Shown here piece by piece: positions 1-7,886 of a stretch of DNA of 64,000 nt. Both the position numbers and the translations under genes were made by a program. The DNA is from Ruminococcus flavefaciens (GTDB lineage Bacteria > Bacillota > Clostridia > Oscillospirales > Ruminococcaceae), in contig JAMPAU010000004.1 in assembly GCA_023667045.1 (NCBI GenBank), positions 1 through 64,000 on the forward strand. Direction: 5' to 3'. Under the pieces are notes generated by a model. That model did no database searches. It saw only the letters and a program-made list of their open reading frames with translations, and was not told where the DNA came from. Each line of letters starts with the position of its first letter. The first letter of the stretch is position 1.

Positions 1-1298
1 CGGACGTTGTGCCTAAAGAAAAGCTGTCATATATTATGGGAAATCCGCCATTTGTGGGGGCTAATAATGTTTCAAAAGAGCAAAAGGCAGAATTATTTAG
101 TATTTTCGGCGAAAAGAGCAAAGCTGGTCTGTTAGACTATGTAACAGGTTGGTATAAAAAATCAGCAGAACTTATGACAGGAACGAAAATAAAAACTGCC
201 TTTGTTTCTACAAACTCTATAACACAGGGCGAACAAGTGGCTATTCTTTGGAAAAGTCTGTTTGAAAATGGTGTAAATATTGACTTTGCACACCGCACAT
301 TTCGTTGGGATAGTGAAGCAAATCTGAAAGCACAAGTTCATTGTGTTATAGTTGGTTTTAGCACCGTAAAAAATAACAGTCTAAAAAAATTGTATGATTC
401 AGAGAATTTTCAGATTGTAAAAAATATAAATCCTTATTTAGTAAACGCCGATAATATCCTGATAGAACGCCGAAAAAAGTCTGTTTGTGACGTTCTGCCC
501 ATTACTAAGGGCTGTCAACCTACAGACGGCGGAAATCTTATTATTGAAAATACTGATTATGCAGATTTCATTAAAAGAGAGCCTAAAGCCAAGAAGTACA
601 TCAAGAAACTTGTCGGAGCAAAAGAATATATCAATGGTCTTAATCGCTATTGCTTGTGGTTGGTAGGGGTTTCACCAAGCGAACTGCGTTCAATGCCGTT
701 AGTTATGCAGAGGATAGAGAAGTGCAGGGAAATGCGACTTAACAGCACCGATAAATCCACTCAAAAGTTAGCTGAAACTCCTACAACATTCAGAGAGACA
801 TATAATCCTGATACATATGTTATAATTCCCAGTACATCATCTGAAAACAGAAAATATATTCCTATCGGATTTTTAGATAATGACGTTATATCTACAAATG
901 CGAATCTTATTATTCCAAATGCTACTATTTATCATTTTGGAGTGCTTACTTCTAACGTGCATATGGCGTGGGTGCGTACTGTCTGCGGACGTTTAAAGAG
1001 CGATTATAGATACTCAAAAGATATTGTGTACAATAATTTCCCATGGTGTAATCCCACACCAGAGCAGGCGGAACGCATAGAGCATACCGCAAGGGCAATA
1101 CTCAACGCACGTGCCAAATATCCCGAATGCTCACTTGCCGACCTCTACGATGAATTGACTATGCCTCCCGAATTAAGAAAAGCACACCAGCAAAATGATT
1201 TTGCTGTGATGTCGGCTTATGGCTTTGATAAAAAAATAACTGAATCTGAATGTGTGGCGGAGCTTATGAAACTCTATCAGAAGTTGACAAAGCTTTGA
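1..1298 (+). CDS. MmeI-type DNA methyltransferase, 5'-truncated by window edge
   Basis: Partial gene: the frame is open from base 3, so the true start lies outside the window. About 12 residues into the visible part is NPPFVG, the catalytic NPPY/F motif of N6-adenine methyltransferases. It is followed by FVSTNSITQGEQ and FAHRTFRW, which I recognise from the MmeI group (large type IIG/IIL proteins carrying methyltransferase, target-recognition and C-terminal helical regions). The remaining ~330 residues fit the recognition domain and the helical tail ending around PPELRKAH. Family members methylate adenine, and many also carry an N-terminal nuclease; that part is not visible here, so methylation-only versus restriction-modification cannot be decided. 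The next gene has its own promoter. Confidence 0.85.
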   Translation, partial: DVVPKEKLSYIMGNPPFVGANNVSKEQKAELFSIFGEKSKAGLLDYVTGWYKKSAELMTGTKIKTAFVSTNSITQGEQVAILWKSLFENGVNIDFAHRTFRWDSEANLKAQVHCVIVGFSTVKNNSLKKLYDSENFQIVKNINPYLVNADNILIERRKKSVCDVLPITKGCQPTDGGNLIIENTDYADFIKREPKAKKYIKKLVGAKEYINGLNRYCLWLVGVSPSELRSMPLVMQRIEKCREMRLNSTDKSTQKLAETPTTFRETYNPDTYVIIPSTSSENRKYIPIGFLDNDVISTNANLIIPNATIYHFGVLTSNVHMAWVRTVCGRLKSDYRYSKDIVYNNFPWCNPTPEQAERIEHTARAILNARAKYPECSLADLYDELTMPPELRKAHQQNDFAVMSAYGFDKKITESECVAELMKLYQKLTKL

Positions 1299-1317
1299 AT
1301 AAAATTTAATAAAGCTG

Positions 1318-1346
1318 TTGAAAACTGTGCTATTTTATGGTATAAT
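1318..1346 (+). promoter_or_regulatory. Sigma-A-type promoter of the PLD-ATPase gene
   Basis: TTGAAA, 17-base spacer, TATAAT, ending 36 bases before the start codon at 1383. A ribosome site (AGGAG) follows. The PLD-ATPase gene can therefore be expressed separately from the upstream methyltransferase. Confidence 0.7.
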
Positions 1347-1382
1347 TATGCTGATAATATAAAATTCAGGAGAAGATATAGT

Positions 1383-3368
1383 ATGGACAATGAGCAGATA
1401 TCGTTTTTTGGTAATGAAGATGAAACCAAAGCTGAAGATGATACCGGAAATTTAAATGTTGTAAGGCTTGATTTTATTGAGGGACTTTCTATGAAATGGC
1501 AGGAGCTTTTCAGTGGATTTGATACAATTAAAGCAATTACTTTTTCTTCAGGAATAAATTTTATGGCTAAATTACTTGATTTGTTTGAAGAAGCAGAGAC
1601 TATTTTTGGTTGTGAACGGATTATGTCCTATTCTCTTAATGAAGTAATGGCTTTTCAGACTGTACTTCTTGAACATATACGTTCTGATATATCCAAGGAT
1701 AAACTCATTGAAAGAATAAACAATGGTACAATCCATATGTTAGTTACAAGAACAAAGATTTCTCACGAAAAGATTTACCTTTTATCAGATAAGGACGGAC
1801 GAAAACGAGTTATTATGGGTTCTGCAAATATGTCTGATAGTGCATTTTCAGGCAGACAGCGTGAAAATATTTCCTTTGTGGACGGAGAAGAAGCATATAA
1901 CTGGTATCTTGATATTTACAATAATCTCAAAGATGACTGCACCGATGAAATTACCGGAAAAGCTATAGCTGTTGCAGACTGTGAGGAAAATATTGGTGAG
2001 CTTCCTGTTTCGCAGACTGCGAAATCCAGAAAAGTATTGGCAATTGTTCCCGATACAGATATAAATGAAGATGTAGAATTTGCACTTGATATTTCCAGAA
2101 TTTCCGCTGATTTAAAGCCGATGCTTCCAAAGTCCAATAAAAAAGGGAAAATAATGCTTTCACCTGCCACTATCACAACTATGAGAAGCCATATATGTGA
2201 TGCTAAAGCCGTAGAACGTGAAAAAAGGCGTGAATTTCCGCAGTTTATTGTTGATACATATAACAGCACAGCAACACTGAACGGCAAGAAATTTGACCTG
2301 TCGCCGTCCAAAGATGAGATTAAAAATGATGTTTTACTTTTCATTCAGTATATGAATGGCTATGAAATGTTTCATGGTAATTATAAAAATATGCAGAGGA
2401 GATATTTTGAATTTGCAAACTGGTTTTTCTGTTCGCCGTTTATGGGAATTATGCGTGATACAGCAAACAGATATAACCAGAATACTTTGCCTTATCCTAT
2501 TTTCGGGCTGATTTACGGACAAAGTAAGGCGGGTAAAACGTCATTTCTGGAAACACTTTTAATAATGATGATTGGAAGAAAAACAAAAATTCCTGCCAGT
2601 GATTTTACAAGAAAAAACATAGAAGGCTTGCGTTATGAAGTTAAAGGAGCTCCAATAATTGTTGATGACCTGACTAAAAAAAGATTTGATGACCATGCTG
2701 TTGAAACTATAAAAAATGATATGTTTGGTTTTTCAGATAAAAATATTAATTATCCTGTTGTTGTTATCAGTGCAAATGAAGACCTCAAAAATGTTACACA
2801 GGAGATTATCAGAAGAACGATTATTTGTCATGTTAGTGCAGGGCTTACAAATACAGAAGTTATGAAGAGTAATACCGTCCGCAAGGTGCAGAAAAATATA
2901 TCAACTGCTTTTTATCGTGAATATTTAAGACGTATGTTTGAAAAAATCCCCGAATTGATTGAAAATATGAAAGATGATGAGGCAGAATCTGCTCCTGATA
3001 TTCTGGAATTATCCTCCAACATTATTTATGATATTTTCAGTGAAGTTTGTGAAGATGAACTTCCTGACTATATCAGACGGCTTACACTTATGGATTATTT
3101 CGGCGAAAAAGTTACTGCAAGCAATGTTATTACAACTATTAAAAACGCATGGAATACAAGCAAAGAGCAGTTTGTTGTTGATAAAAAGAAAAATATTTTA
3201 CAATATAATGCAGGACAAACATATGATGCGGCAAGAATTATAAAAGAACTTCCTGAAACTCTTGAGCCGAAACAGTCAAGGGAATGGGTTATGATGAATT
3301 TTGATGAAGCAAAAAAGTTTTTTGAAGTTGACTTTAAAATCAGCTTTTTTGACAGATTCAAAAAATAA
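1383..3368 (+). CDS. PLD-like nuclease domain fused to a P-loop ATPase
   Basis: 661 residues in two modules. Residues ~25-190 resemble a phospholipase-D-fold nuclease: HEK at 128-130 and GSAN at 146-149 form one HKD-type active site, as in single-motif PLD nucleases (BfiI-like) that dimerise. Residues ~310-490 carry a P-loop ATPase: Walker A GQSKAGKTS (379-387), Walker B PIIVDD (424-429), a sensor-like ISAN (462-465) and a possible arginine finger pair RR (477-478). The arrangement recalls SF3 or AAA+ helicase-type ATPases. The C-terminal ~170 residues are unassigned. Its neighbour is an MmeI-type methyltransferase, which suggests an anti-phage or restriction role; this is inference from context. 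I do not know a named system with this exact fusion. Confidence 0.7.
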   Translation: MDNEQISFFGNEDETKAEDDTGNLNVVRLDFIEGLSMKWQELFSGFDTIKAITFSSGINFMAKLLDLFEEAETIFGCERIMSYSLNEVMAFQTVLLEHIRSDISKDKLIERINNGTIHMLVTRTKISHEKIYLLSDKDGRKRVIMGSANMSDSAFSGRQRENISFVDGEEAYNWYLDIYNNLKDDCTDEITGKAIAVADCEENIGELPVSQTAKSRKVLAIVPDTDINEDVEFALDISRISADLKPMLPKSNKKGKIMLSPATITTMRSHICDAKAVEREKRREFPQFIVDTYNSTATLNGKKFDLSPSKDEIKNDVLLFIQYMNGYEMFHGNYKNMQRRYFEFANWFFCSPFMGIMRDTANRYNQNTLPYPIFGLIYGQSKAGKTSFLETLLIMMIGRKTKIPASDFTRKNIEGLRYEVKGAPIIVDDLTKKRFDDHAVETIKNDMFGFSDKNINYPVVVISANEDLKNVTQEIIRRTIICHVSAGLTNTEVMKSNTVRKVQKNISTAFYREYLRRMFEKIPELIENMKDDEAESAPDILELSSNIIYDIFSEVCEDELPDYIRRLTLMDYFGEKVTASNVITTIKNAWNTSKEQFVVDKKKNILQYNAGQTYDAARIIKELPETLEPKQSREWVMMNFDEAKKFFEVDFKISFFDRFKK

Positions 3369-3385
3369 TGTTAATGGAGGAAAAT

Positions 3386-4405
3386 ATGATAAACGATAAT
3401 ATTTTAAAATTCGGACTTGAAATAATAGATATGCTTATGAAAGACAGTCGTTTTTCTTTTAACGAAACTGATTTGCAGATTTATGCAGACGGTTTATCAG
3501 CAGATGACAGTGAGCTTATAAAAATTATTGCTGATACAAACAAAGTATATCATAACAGCAGCAGCGATGTACTTAACGGCAATTATCTTATATGTAGCAT
3601 AAATTCTGAAAAAAGTCCAGAAGCCAAAACAATGATACGCTTTAATCTTGATGCATACTATAAAGATGCTATGAAGTCAGATACAGAAAACATTAAGGAA
3701 AAAATTGCACAGGAAATACTCAGTCATAACACCGGTACTGAATTTGATGATATTTTAATTGCTGACGACTATGAAAATCTAAAATCATGCCTTATGATAA
3801 GGGCAATTAATTTTCAGAAAAATTCTGTTCGCCTTGAAAATGCAGTATATAATCGTTTCGGAGATATGGCGATATGTGCATACATGAAAGTTTCACATAA
3901 TGACGGACAATTCATGTCTGCAAAAGTTACAAATGACATACTTAAAAAATATAACGTATCTTCTGAACAGATTATGCAAGATGCTATCAATAATTCGTGT
4001 GTGTTGTATCCTGAACGCCTGTTTTTTAATATGAGTGAACTGTATAATTCACAGTGCAGTGGACTTTCAGCTGATGAAGCACTTGAATGTATAAAAAACG
4101 GCAAACTGAAAATAAATAAATTAAGACCTATGGTTGCGGTTACAAATACTGCCCATCTCAACGGAGCTTCTGCAATGTTTTATCCAGAAGTTGCGGAAAA
4201 AATATCAGAAATATTCGGCGGTGATTATTATGCTGTTTTTATCAGCATACATGAAGTATATCTGCACCCGAAAAATGAATTTTCTCCCAGTTATCTTAAA
4301 AGTAATCTTATTGCAACGAACAATCAGTTTGATGACGAAGATGTGCTGACTTACAAGATATACTGTTATGATTCAAAACGCAAGCAGTTGAAAGATGTAA
4401 AATAG
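3386..4405 (+). CDS. DUF5688 family protein
   Basis: 339 residues from the ATG at 3386, chosen because GGAGG lies five bases upstream; an earlier in-frame ATG at 3368 overlaps the previous stop. The sequence fits DUF5688, a Firmicutes family of unknown function. Recognisable parts are a central YNRFGDMAICAYMKVS stretch and a C-terminal NTAHLNGASAMFYPEV followed by GGDYYAVFISIHEVYL. No signal peptide or membrane segment is visible, so it is probably cytoplasmic. It directly follows the PLD-ATPase gene and is probably cotranscribed. It ends in a TAG directly before a strong terminator, so TAG is a genuine stop here. A short, diverged copy of its 5' end lies at 4976-5024. Confidence 0.75.
   Translation: MINDNILKFGLEIIDMLMKDSRFSFNETDLQIYADGLSADDSELIKIIADTNKVYHNSSSDVLNGNYLICSINSEKSPEAKTMIRFNLDAYYKDAMKSDTENIKEKIAQEILSHNTGTEFDDILIADDYENLKSCLMIRAINFQKNSVRLENAVYNRFGDMAICAYMKVSHNDGQFMSAKVTNDILKKYNVSSEQIMQDAINNSCVLYPERLFFNMSELYNSQCSGLSADEALECIKNGKLKINKLRPMVAVTNTAHLNGASAMFYPEVAEKISEIFGGDYYAVFISIHEVYLHPKNEFSPSYLKSNLIATNNQFDDEDVLTYKIYCYDSKRKQLKDVK
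3406..3454 (+). repeat. Repeat copy A: 5' end of the DUF5688 gene
   Basis: About 48 bases beginning AAAATTCGGACTT and running through ATAATAGATATGCTTATGA. A near-identical copy is at 4976-5024 in the same orientation, with about four substitutions. Confidence 0.7.
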
Positions 4406-4406
4406 A

Positions 4407-4443
4407 AAAAATGCCACAGGATTTGTTTTTCCTGTGGCATTTA
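4407..4443. terminator. Bidirectional rho-independent terminator
   Basis: A perfect 10-base stem (ATGCCACAGG at 4411-4420 with its complement at 4431-4440) is flanked by A-rich and T-rich sequence. It serves the DUF5688 gene on the plus strand and the AbrB-like gene on the minus strand. Confidence 0.85.
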
Positions 4444-4445
4444 GT

Positions 4446-4622
4446 TTATTTGATATGTAATCTCTCAGAAATATCACGAATAGCATTATAGAAAATCATA
4501 TCAGGTGTCAATGATGTCAGTGGCGTGTCGCCTTCACGGATACGCATAGTGCGTCTGATTTCCTTAGGAATTACAACACGACCCAAGTCGTCGATTCTTC
4601 TGACAATGCCAGTAGCTTTCAT
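4446..4622 (-). CDS. Short AbrB/SpoVT-type transition-state regulator
   Basis: 58 residues, too short for many gene callers. It begins MKATGIVRRIDDLGRVVIPK, the swapped-hairpin DNA-binding motif of AbrB, Abh and SpoVT. GGAGG stands at the right distance upstream on the minus strand. After REGD the usual AbrB strand (PLEIxxDxxGxVxLxKY in typical members) is replaced by an unrelated stretch rich in Thr and Ile, ending ISERLHIK. The protein thus has an almost complete N-terminal DNA-binding half but an altered third strand and no C-terminal domain. AbrB-type proteins bind DNA as dimers of interleaved hairpins; whether this one folds is uncertain. It may be a minimal regulator or a truncated relic. 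Confidence 0.7.
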   Translation of the reverse strand: MKATGIVRRIDDLGRVVIPKEIRRTMRIREGDTPLTSLTPDMIFYNAIRDISERLHIK

Positions 4623-5056
4623 ATATAATATCCTCCATGAATAATTTTATTTGGACTGTGAGAATATTATCTGCTGTATTTTTTCAAATATTCCTTAAAA
4701 TAATGTCAATATATGGTTTAAGATTTATGTCGATACGGTTTGCATATACAATAATTTTGTCTAATATAAAATCAATATAAGTTTTATTAATAATATTTTT
4801 TGTTTATTATATTGTCAAAAATTTCCATAACACTTTTTGCGGTGCAGTTCATTGTAATAATCGCATTGTGCTTGTCAGTCGCAAGCTGTACTTGATTCCT
4901 AAAACCCTCTATCTGCAACAGCACTTCAACAATGTTATTCTAAATATTTGCTTAATGTAATCATATATTTGAATAAAATTCGGACTTAAAATAATAGATA
5001 TGCTTATGACAGACAATCTTTTTATTTATATTATATGTAGTCTCGTTGCATGAAAT
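4623..5056. other. Gene-poor AT-rich stretch with gene relics
   Basis: No intact gene. Beyond the DUF5688 relic (4976-5024) there is a minus-strand open stretch from about 4945 to a TAA at 4787. Its possible product, including EVLLQIEGFRNQVQLATDKH, looks protein-like but has no good start codon or ribosome site, and its frame is closed upstream by TAG. I read the region as decayed coding DNA between two transcription units. Confidence 0.5.
4976..5024 (+). repeat. Repeat copy B: relic of the DUF5688 gene start
   Basis: Matches 3406-3454 at roughly nine positions in ten, but has no ribosome site and its frame ends quickly. Best read as the leftover of a duplicated or recombined DUF5688 gene. 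Confidence 0.65.
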
Positions 5057-5371
5057 TTATTTATTTCTGCAAATATATTTTTTTAGGTTATTTTTCGGGT
5101 CTTTTATGAGAAGAACAACAAGCCATACTGACAAAGCTAAAGCGACAACTGAAAGTCCAAGAAATGTGTCGTTAAGCATATCCTGTGCATTAGGCTGAAA
5201 GTATTCCGCACCGCTTTCAAGGTATTCCACAACAGCGTCTACCATCCACATGAGTGAAGCACCCCAGAACATATAGCATAGAGTACCGCATTTCATTTCT
5301 CTTGCGGATTCATTTGTATACCATATAGCCGTTGAAATAATTCCGGCAAAAATAGTAATGAGGAGTGTCAT
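5057..5371 (-). CDS. Small membrane protein, end of the cooS operon
   Basis: 104 residues with about three hydrophobic segments: residues ~1-18, ~30-48 around the cysteine-containing MFWGASLMWMVD, and ~72-90. The tail is basic (KNNLKKYICRNK). Its ATG overlaps the upstream stop (5368-5371), so it is translationally coupled to the 126-residue protein. I recognise no named family. Position at the end of the ABC-transporter/cooS operon suggests a shared, probably membrane-linked, role, but no function can be assigned from sequence. Confidence 0.7.
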   Translation of the reverse strand: MTLLITIFAGIISTAIWYTNESAREMKCGTLCYMFWGASLMWMVDAVVEYLESGAEYFQPNAQDMLNDTFLGLSVVALALSVWLVVLLIKDPKNNLKKYICRNK

Positions 5372-5748
5372 ATTTTTTCTGCCTCCGGAATCTGATTATT
5401 AAATGATTTCTTTAAAAAAGCCTTTTCCACAGCTACACTAACAGCCCATACTGCCGTTACAGTCACAGCCATTGCAACGCCGGAAGTAGACATTTCAGAA
5501 AGCATTTCTATTCTGTCTGCCGGATTTACGGCATTTGTAAGGAAAGGAAAAAAAGGTGTGATTTCTCCGTGCCAAAGATGTTCAAATGCCAGCAGTCCCG
5601 AACCGCCCCATAGCAGACCATTTAAGCGGTCGAGCCTGTCCGTTAATTTCAGTGAATCATCATCTGAATGATTACCTTTTTTCTTTATGATTTTTGATGC
5701 AACAGTAGTAACAATAGCCTCTGTTGCAGGAACTATAAAGCAAGCCAT
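5368..5748 (-). CDS. Conserved-looking membrane protein next to cooS
   Basis: 126 residues. It starts MACFIVPATEAIVTTVASKI, a hydrophobic N-terminus, then a charged linker (~24-45), then LNGLLWGGSGLLAFEHLWHG, a second membrane stretch with Trp, Glu and two His residues that could sit at the membrane and bind a cofactor or metal. A third segment lies near residues 88-110. GGAGG precedes the ATG. It lies 18 bases after cooS on the same strand and overlaps the following small membrane gene. The two look like an obligate pair; the function is unknown. Confidence 0.7.
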   Translation of the reverse strand: MACFIVPATEAIVTTVASKIIKKKGNHSDDDSLKLTDRLDRLNGLLWGGSGLLAFEHLWHGEITPFFPFLTNAVNPADRIEMLSEMSTSGVAMAVTVTAVWAVSVAVEKAFLKKSFNNQIPEAEKI

Positions 5749-5766
5749 AATATTTACCTCCGTTTG

Positions 5767-7872
5767 TTATTTATCCCAGCCGAGAGCCTTACGTTTTTCT
5801 TTCATATCGGCTACTATTTTTTCCGCAAGTGCTACAGGGTCAGTATCTACATTCATTGTAGAGCCGAGCAGTTCCTTTGTACCGTATTTCATGAACTCAA
5901 TAACGTTCTTTGAGCCATAAATCTGAGCCTCAACGCAATGGTATGAACTTATTCCATTAAGTCTGAAACCAAGAGCTGCGTCAATGCCCTTTTCGTTGCC
6001 CCATTCGGGAGAGGAAAAGGCAAAAGGCATTTCATACATTTTATATCCCAATTCATTGGCAACTCCGGCGAAAATACCGCTTGAGCGTGTATTGTCTATG
6101 CACTCACCAACGTGCCATACCGGCGGTAAATCCGGCTCAAGAAATTCACGCAGACTGTCTCCGGCTTTTTCTTTTCCCGAAACTGCACAGTAGCCGAGTT
6201 TCATAAGCGGAAATGATGCACAGCCGTTTGAGAGGATAAGCACATTGTTTTTCAGCAGTGTGTCCGCAACGTCAATAATGCATTTTTCATACAGTACTTT
6301 CGGATTGTTACAGCCTACCATATTGACAATACCAAGAATCTTTCCGCTTTTTACTGCCTCAGCGAGCGGTTTCATACTTCCGAATCTTCTGTGAATATAC
6401 TCAACGGAAAAACCTACTTCCGCTTCAACCTCATACGGCGGTATATAAACCGGAATGCCTTTTCTGTTTTCAAAGCTCTCTATTGCACGCCTTACAATTT
6501 TTTCAGCGAGTTCTTTAGTTTCGCCGATATTTGAATGGCGGTGGTCGTATTCAAATCTTTCAGCCCCGGGCAGTCTTGCGGATTCGCTTGTTGTTACTAC
6601 TACAGTTTTAAAGCACTTTGCCACTTCCATTATAGACGGGAAAACGTCCTGCACGTCTGCAATCCATAAATCCAACGCACCCGTACCAAGAACAAGCTCG
6701 GCTGATACGGCATTTGAAAGAGGAATAACTCCGCTGTATCTGTACATTGCAGAAAGTCCGGAACAGCATATACCATAGAATTTTATACCCTTTGCACCTT
6801 TTGACTTTGCAAGTTCGATTAAATCCTCACGCTTGCCAGCCTCTACTATCTGACTTACAAGCAATGGCAGATGTCCGTGTACTGCAATATTCACATAACC
6901 TTTTTCCAATGCACCTATATTTACCTTTGAAGTTACTCTGTCGCCGACACCGAAAAGACAATCAGTTGCAATTGACGCACCCACAACTCCCGAAAAAGTA
7001 AAAGCAAGTCCGCACCTTAAAAATTGTTGCATAATTGATTTCCAGTCGCCGTCTGTTGCACAGCCTGACTTGTGGTATGCTTCAAATACTTCATGGTATG
7101 CACTTATTGGGATAATATCAATGTCTTTCCATACTTTCTGACGTTCCGGAACAGCACAGGCTGAAATAGTCTTGTATTCGTCCGGAACAGTTCTTGAAAG
7201 GTCGTCAAGAAGTGCGTCGGCGAGGTCTTTGGCAACGTCTTTAAGCGGTCTGTCTTTCTGTTTTATTCCGAAACTTTCGGCGGTACTTCTGACTTTCTGT
7301 TCTCCAAGAATAGGAATGTCAAGCTTGCCCTCTGCGGCATACTTCAGAGCAAGCATTACTTCTCTTGCGTGCATACCGTGCTGTGCCGTACCGGCAGCTG
7401 ATGAACGAAGTAGATTTCTTGCAACTATCAAATCAGCGTCAGCACCGCATACGCCTTTAGGGGCTTTCTGTGTAATACGGCAAGGACCCATATTGCAGAT
7501 TTTACAGCATATGCCAGCGAGTCCGAAATTACATTGAGGTTTTTGTTTGTCAAATCTGTCGAAAGCCGTATCAATGCCGAGTTGTTCCATACGGAGCAAC
7601 ATTTCTTTTACAGCGGGGTCGGGGGTCTGGTCAATGACATCTTGCTTTGACGGGAAAGTCTTACGGTATTCGCTTACAGCGTTCATGTAGTCTTTAATAA
7701 AAGCCTGTGGGTCGTCATTGTCATCTTCACCGTCATGATGAGAGGCTTTTAGAGTAACTGTAGGTATTCCGTGTTCATCAAAACCGATAAGATTTCTGTG
7801 CGAATGAATATGTGAAATATCGTCATGATTATGCTCATGTTCATGATGATGTACGTGATTGTGTTCGCTCAT
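5767..7872 (-). CDS. cooS: CooS-like Ni,Fe-CODH homologue lacking one C-cluster cysteine
   Basis: 701 residues, about 60 more than usual because of an N-terminal tail with 11 His in the first 25 residues. Cysteines for the D and B clusters are present (C114, C122, C123, C126, C131, C142). Of the six C-cluster ligands of true CO dehydrogenases, five can be placed: HGH (332-334), GICC (C370), GCNN (C521), NGC (C551) and GEC (C591). The sixth, the Cys in the usual VQC motif, is Asp409 (ADVQDVFPS). The catalytic Lys region (NEKG, K628) is kept. Family knowledge: such deviants exist, and the characterised CooS-V of Carboxydothermus carries a Fe-S-O hybrid cluster, does not turn over CO and slowly reduces hydroxylamine. 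I infer an enzyme of that type, probably cytoplasmic and dimeric. The ribosome site AAGGAG supports the start. Confidence 0.85.
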   Translation of the reverse strand: MSEHNHVHHHEHEHNHDDISHIHSHRNLIGFDEHGIPTVTLKASHHDGEDDNDDPQAFIKDYMNAVSEYRKTFPSKQDVIDQTPDPAVKEMLLRMEQLGIDTAFDRFDKQKPQCNFGLAGICCKICNMGPCRITQKAPKGVCGADADLIVARNLLRSSAAGTAQHGMHAREVMLALKYAAEGKLDIPILGEQKVRSTAESFGIKQKDRPLKDVAKDLADALLDDLSRTVPDEYKTISACAVPERQKVWKDIDIIPISAYHEVFEAYHKSGCATDGDWKSIMQQFLRCGLAFTFSGVVGASIATDCLFGVGDRVTSKVNIGALEKGYVNIAVHGHLPLLVSQIVEAGKREDLIELAKSKGAKGIKFYGICCSGLSAMYRYSGVIPLSNAVSAELVLGTGALDLWIADVQDVFPSIMEVAKCFKTVVVTTSESARLPGAERFEYDHRHSNIGETKELAEKIVRRAIESFENRKGIPVYIPPYEVEAEVGFSVEYIHRRFGSMKPLAEAVKSGKILGIVNMVGCNNPKVLYEKCIIDVADTLLKNNVLILSNGCASFPLMKLGYCAVSGKEKAGDSLREFLEPDLPPVWHVGECIDNTRSSGIFAGVANELGYKMYEMPFAFSSPEWGNEKGIDAALGFRLNGISSYHCVEAQIYGSKNVIEFMKYGTKELLGSTMNVDTDPVALAEKIVADMKEKRKALGWDK

Positions 7873-7886
7873 GGTATCTGTTCTCC

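Noticed and set aside
1916-2344. 142-codon open frame on the minus strand inside the PLD-ATPase gene
   Set aside because: It is the mirror of a well-supported gene, has no ribosome site, and its composition follows the complementary strand.
4787-4945. A small minus-strand gene
   Set aside because: Protein-like sequence but no start codon with a ribosome site, and a stop directly upstream; kept only as a relic.
5767-7872. Ordinary CO dehydrogenase for CO metabolism or the Wood-Ljungdahl pathway
   Set aside because: One C-cluster cysteine is missing and no acetyl-CoA synthase, CooF, CooC or hydrogenase genes accompany it.
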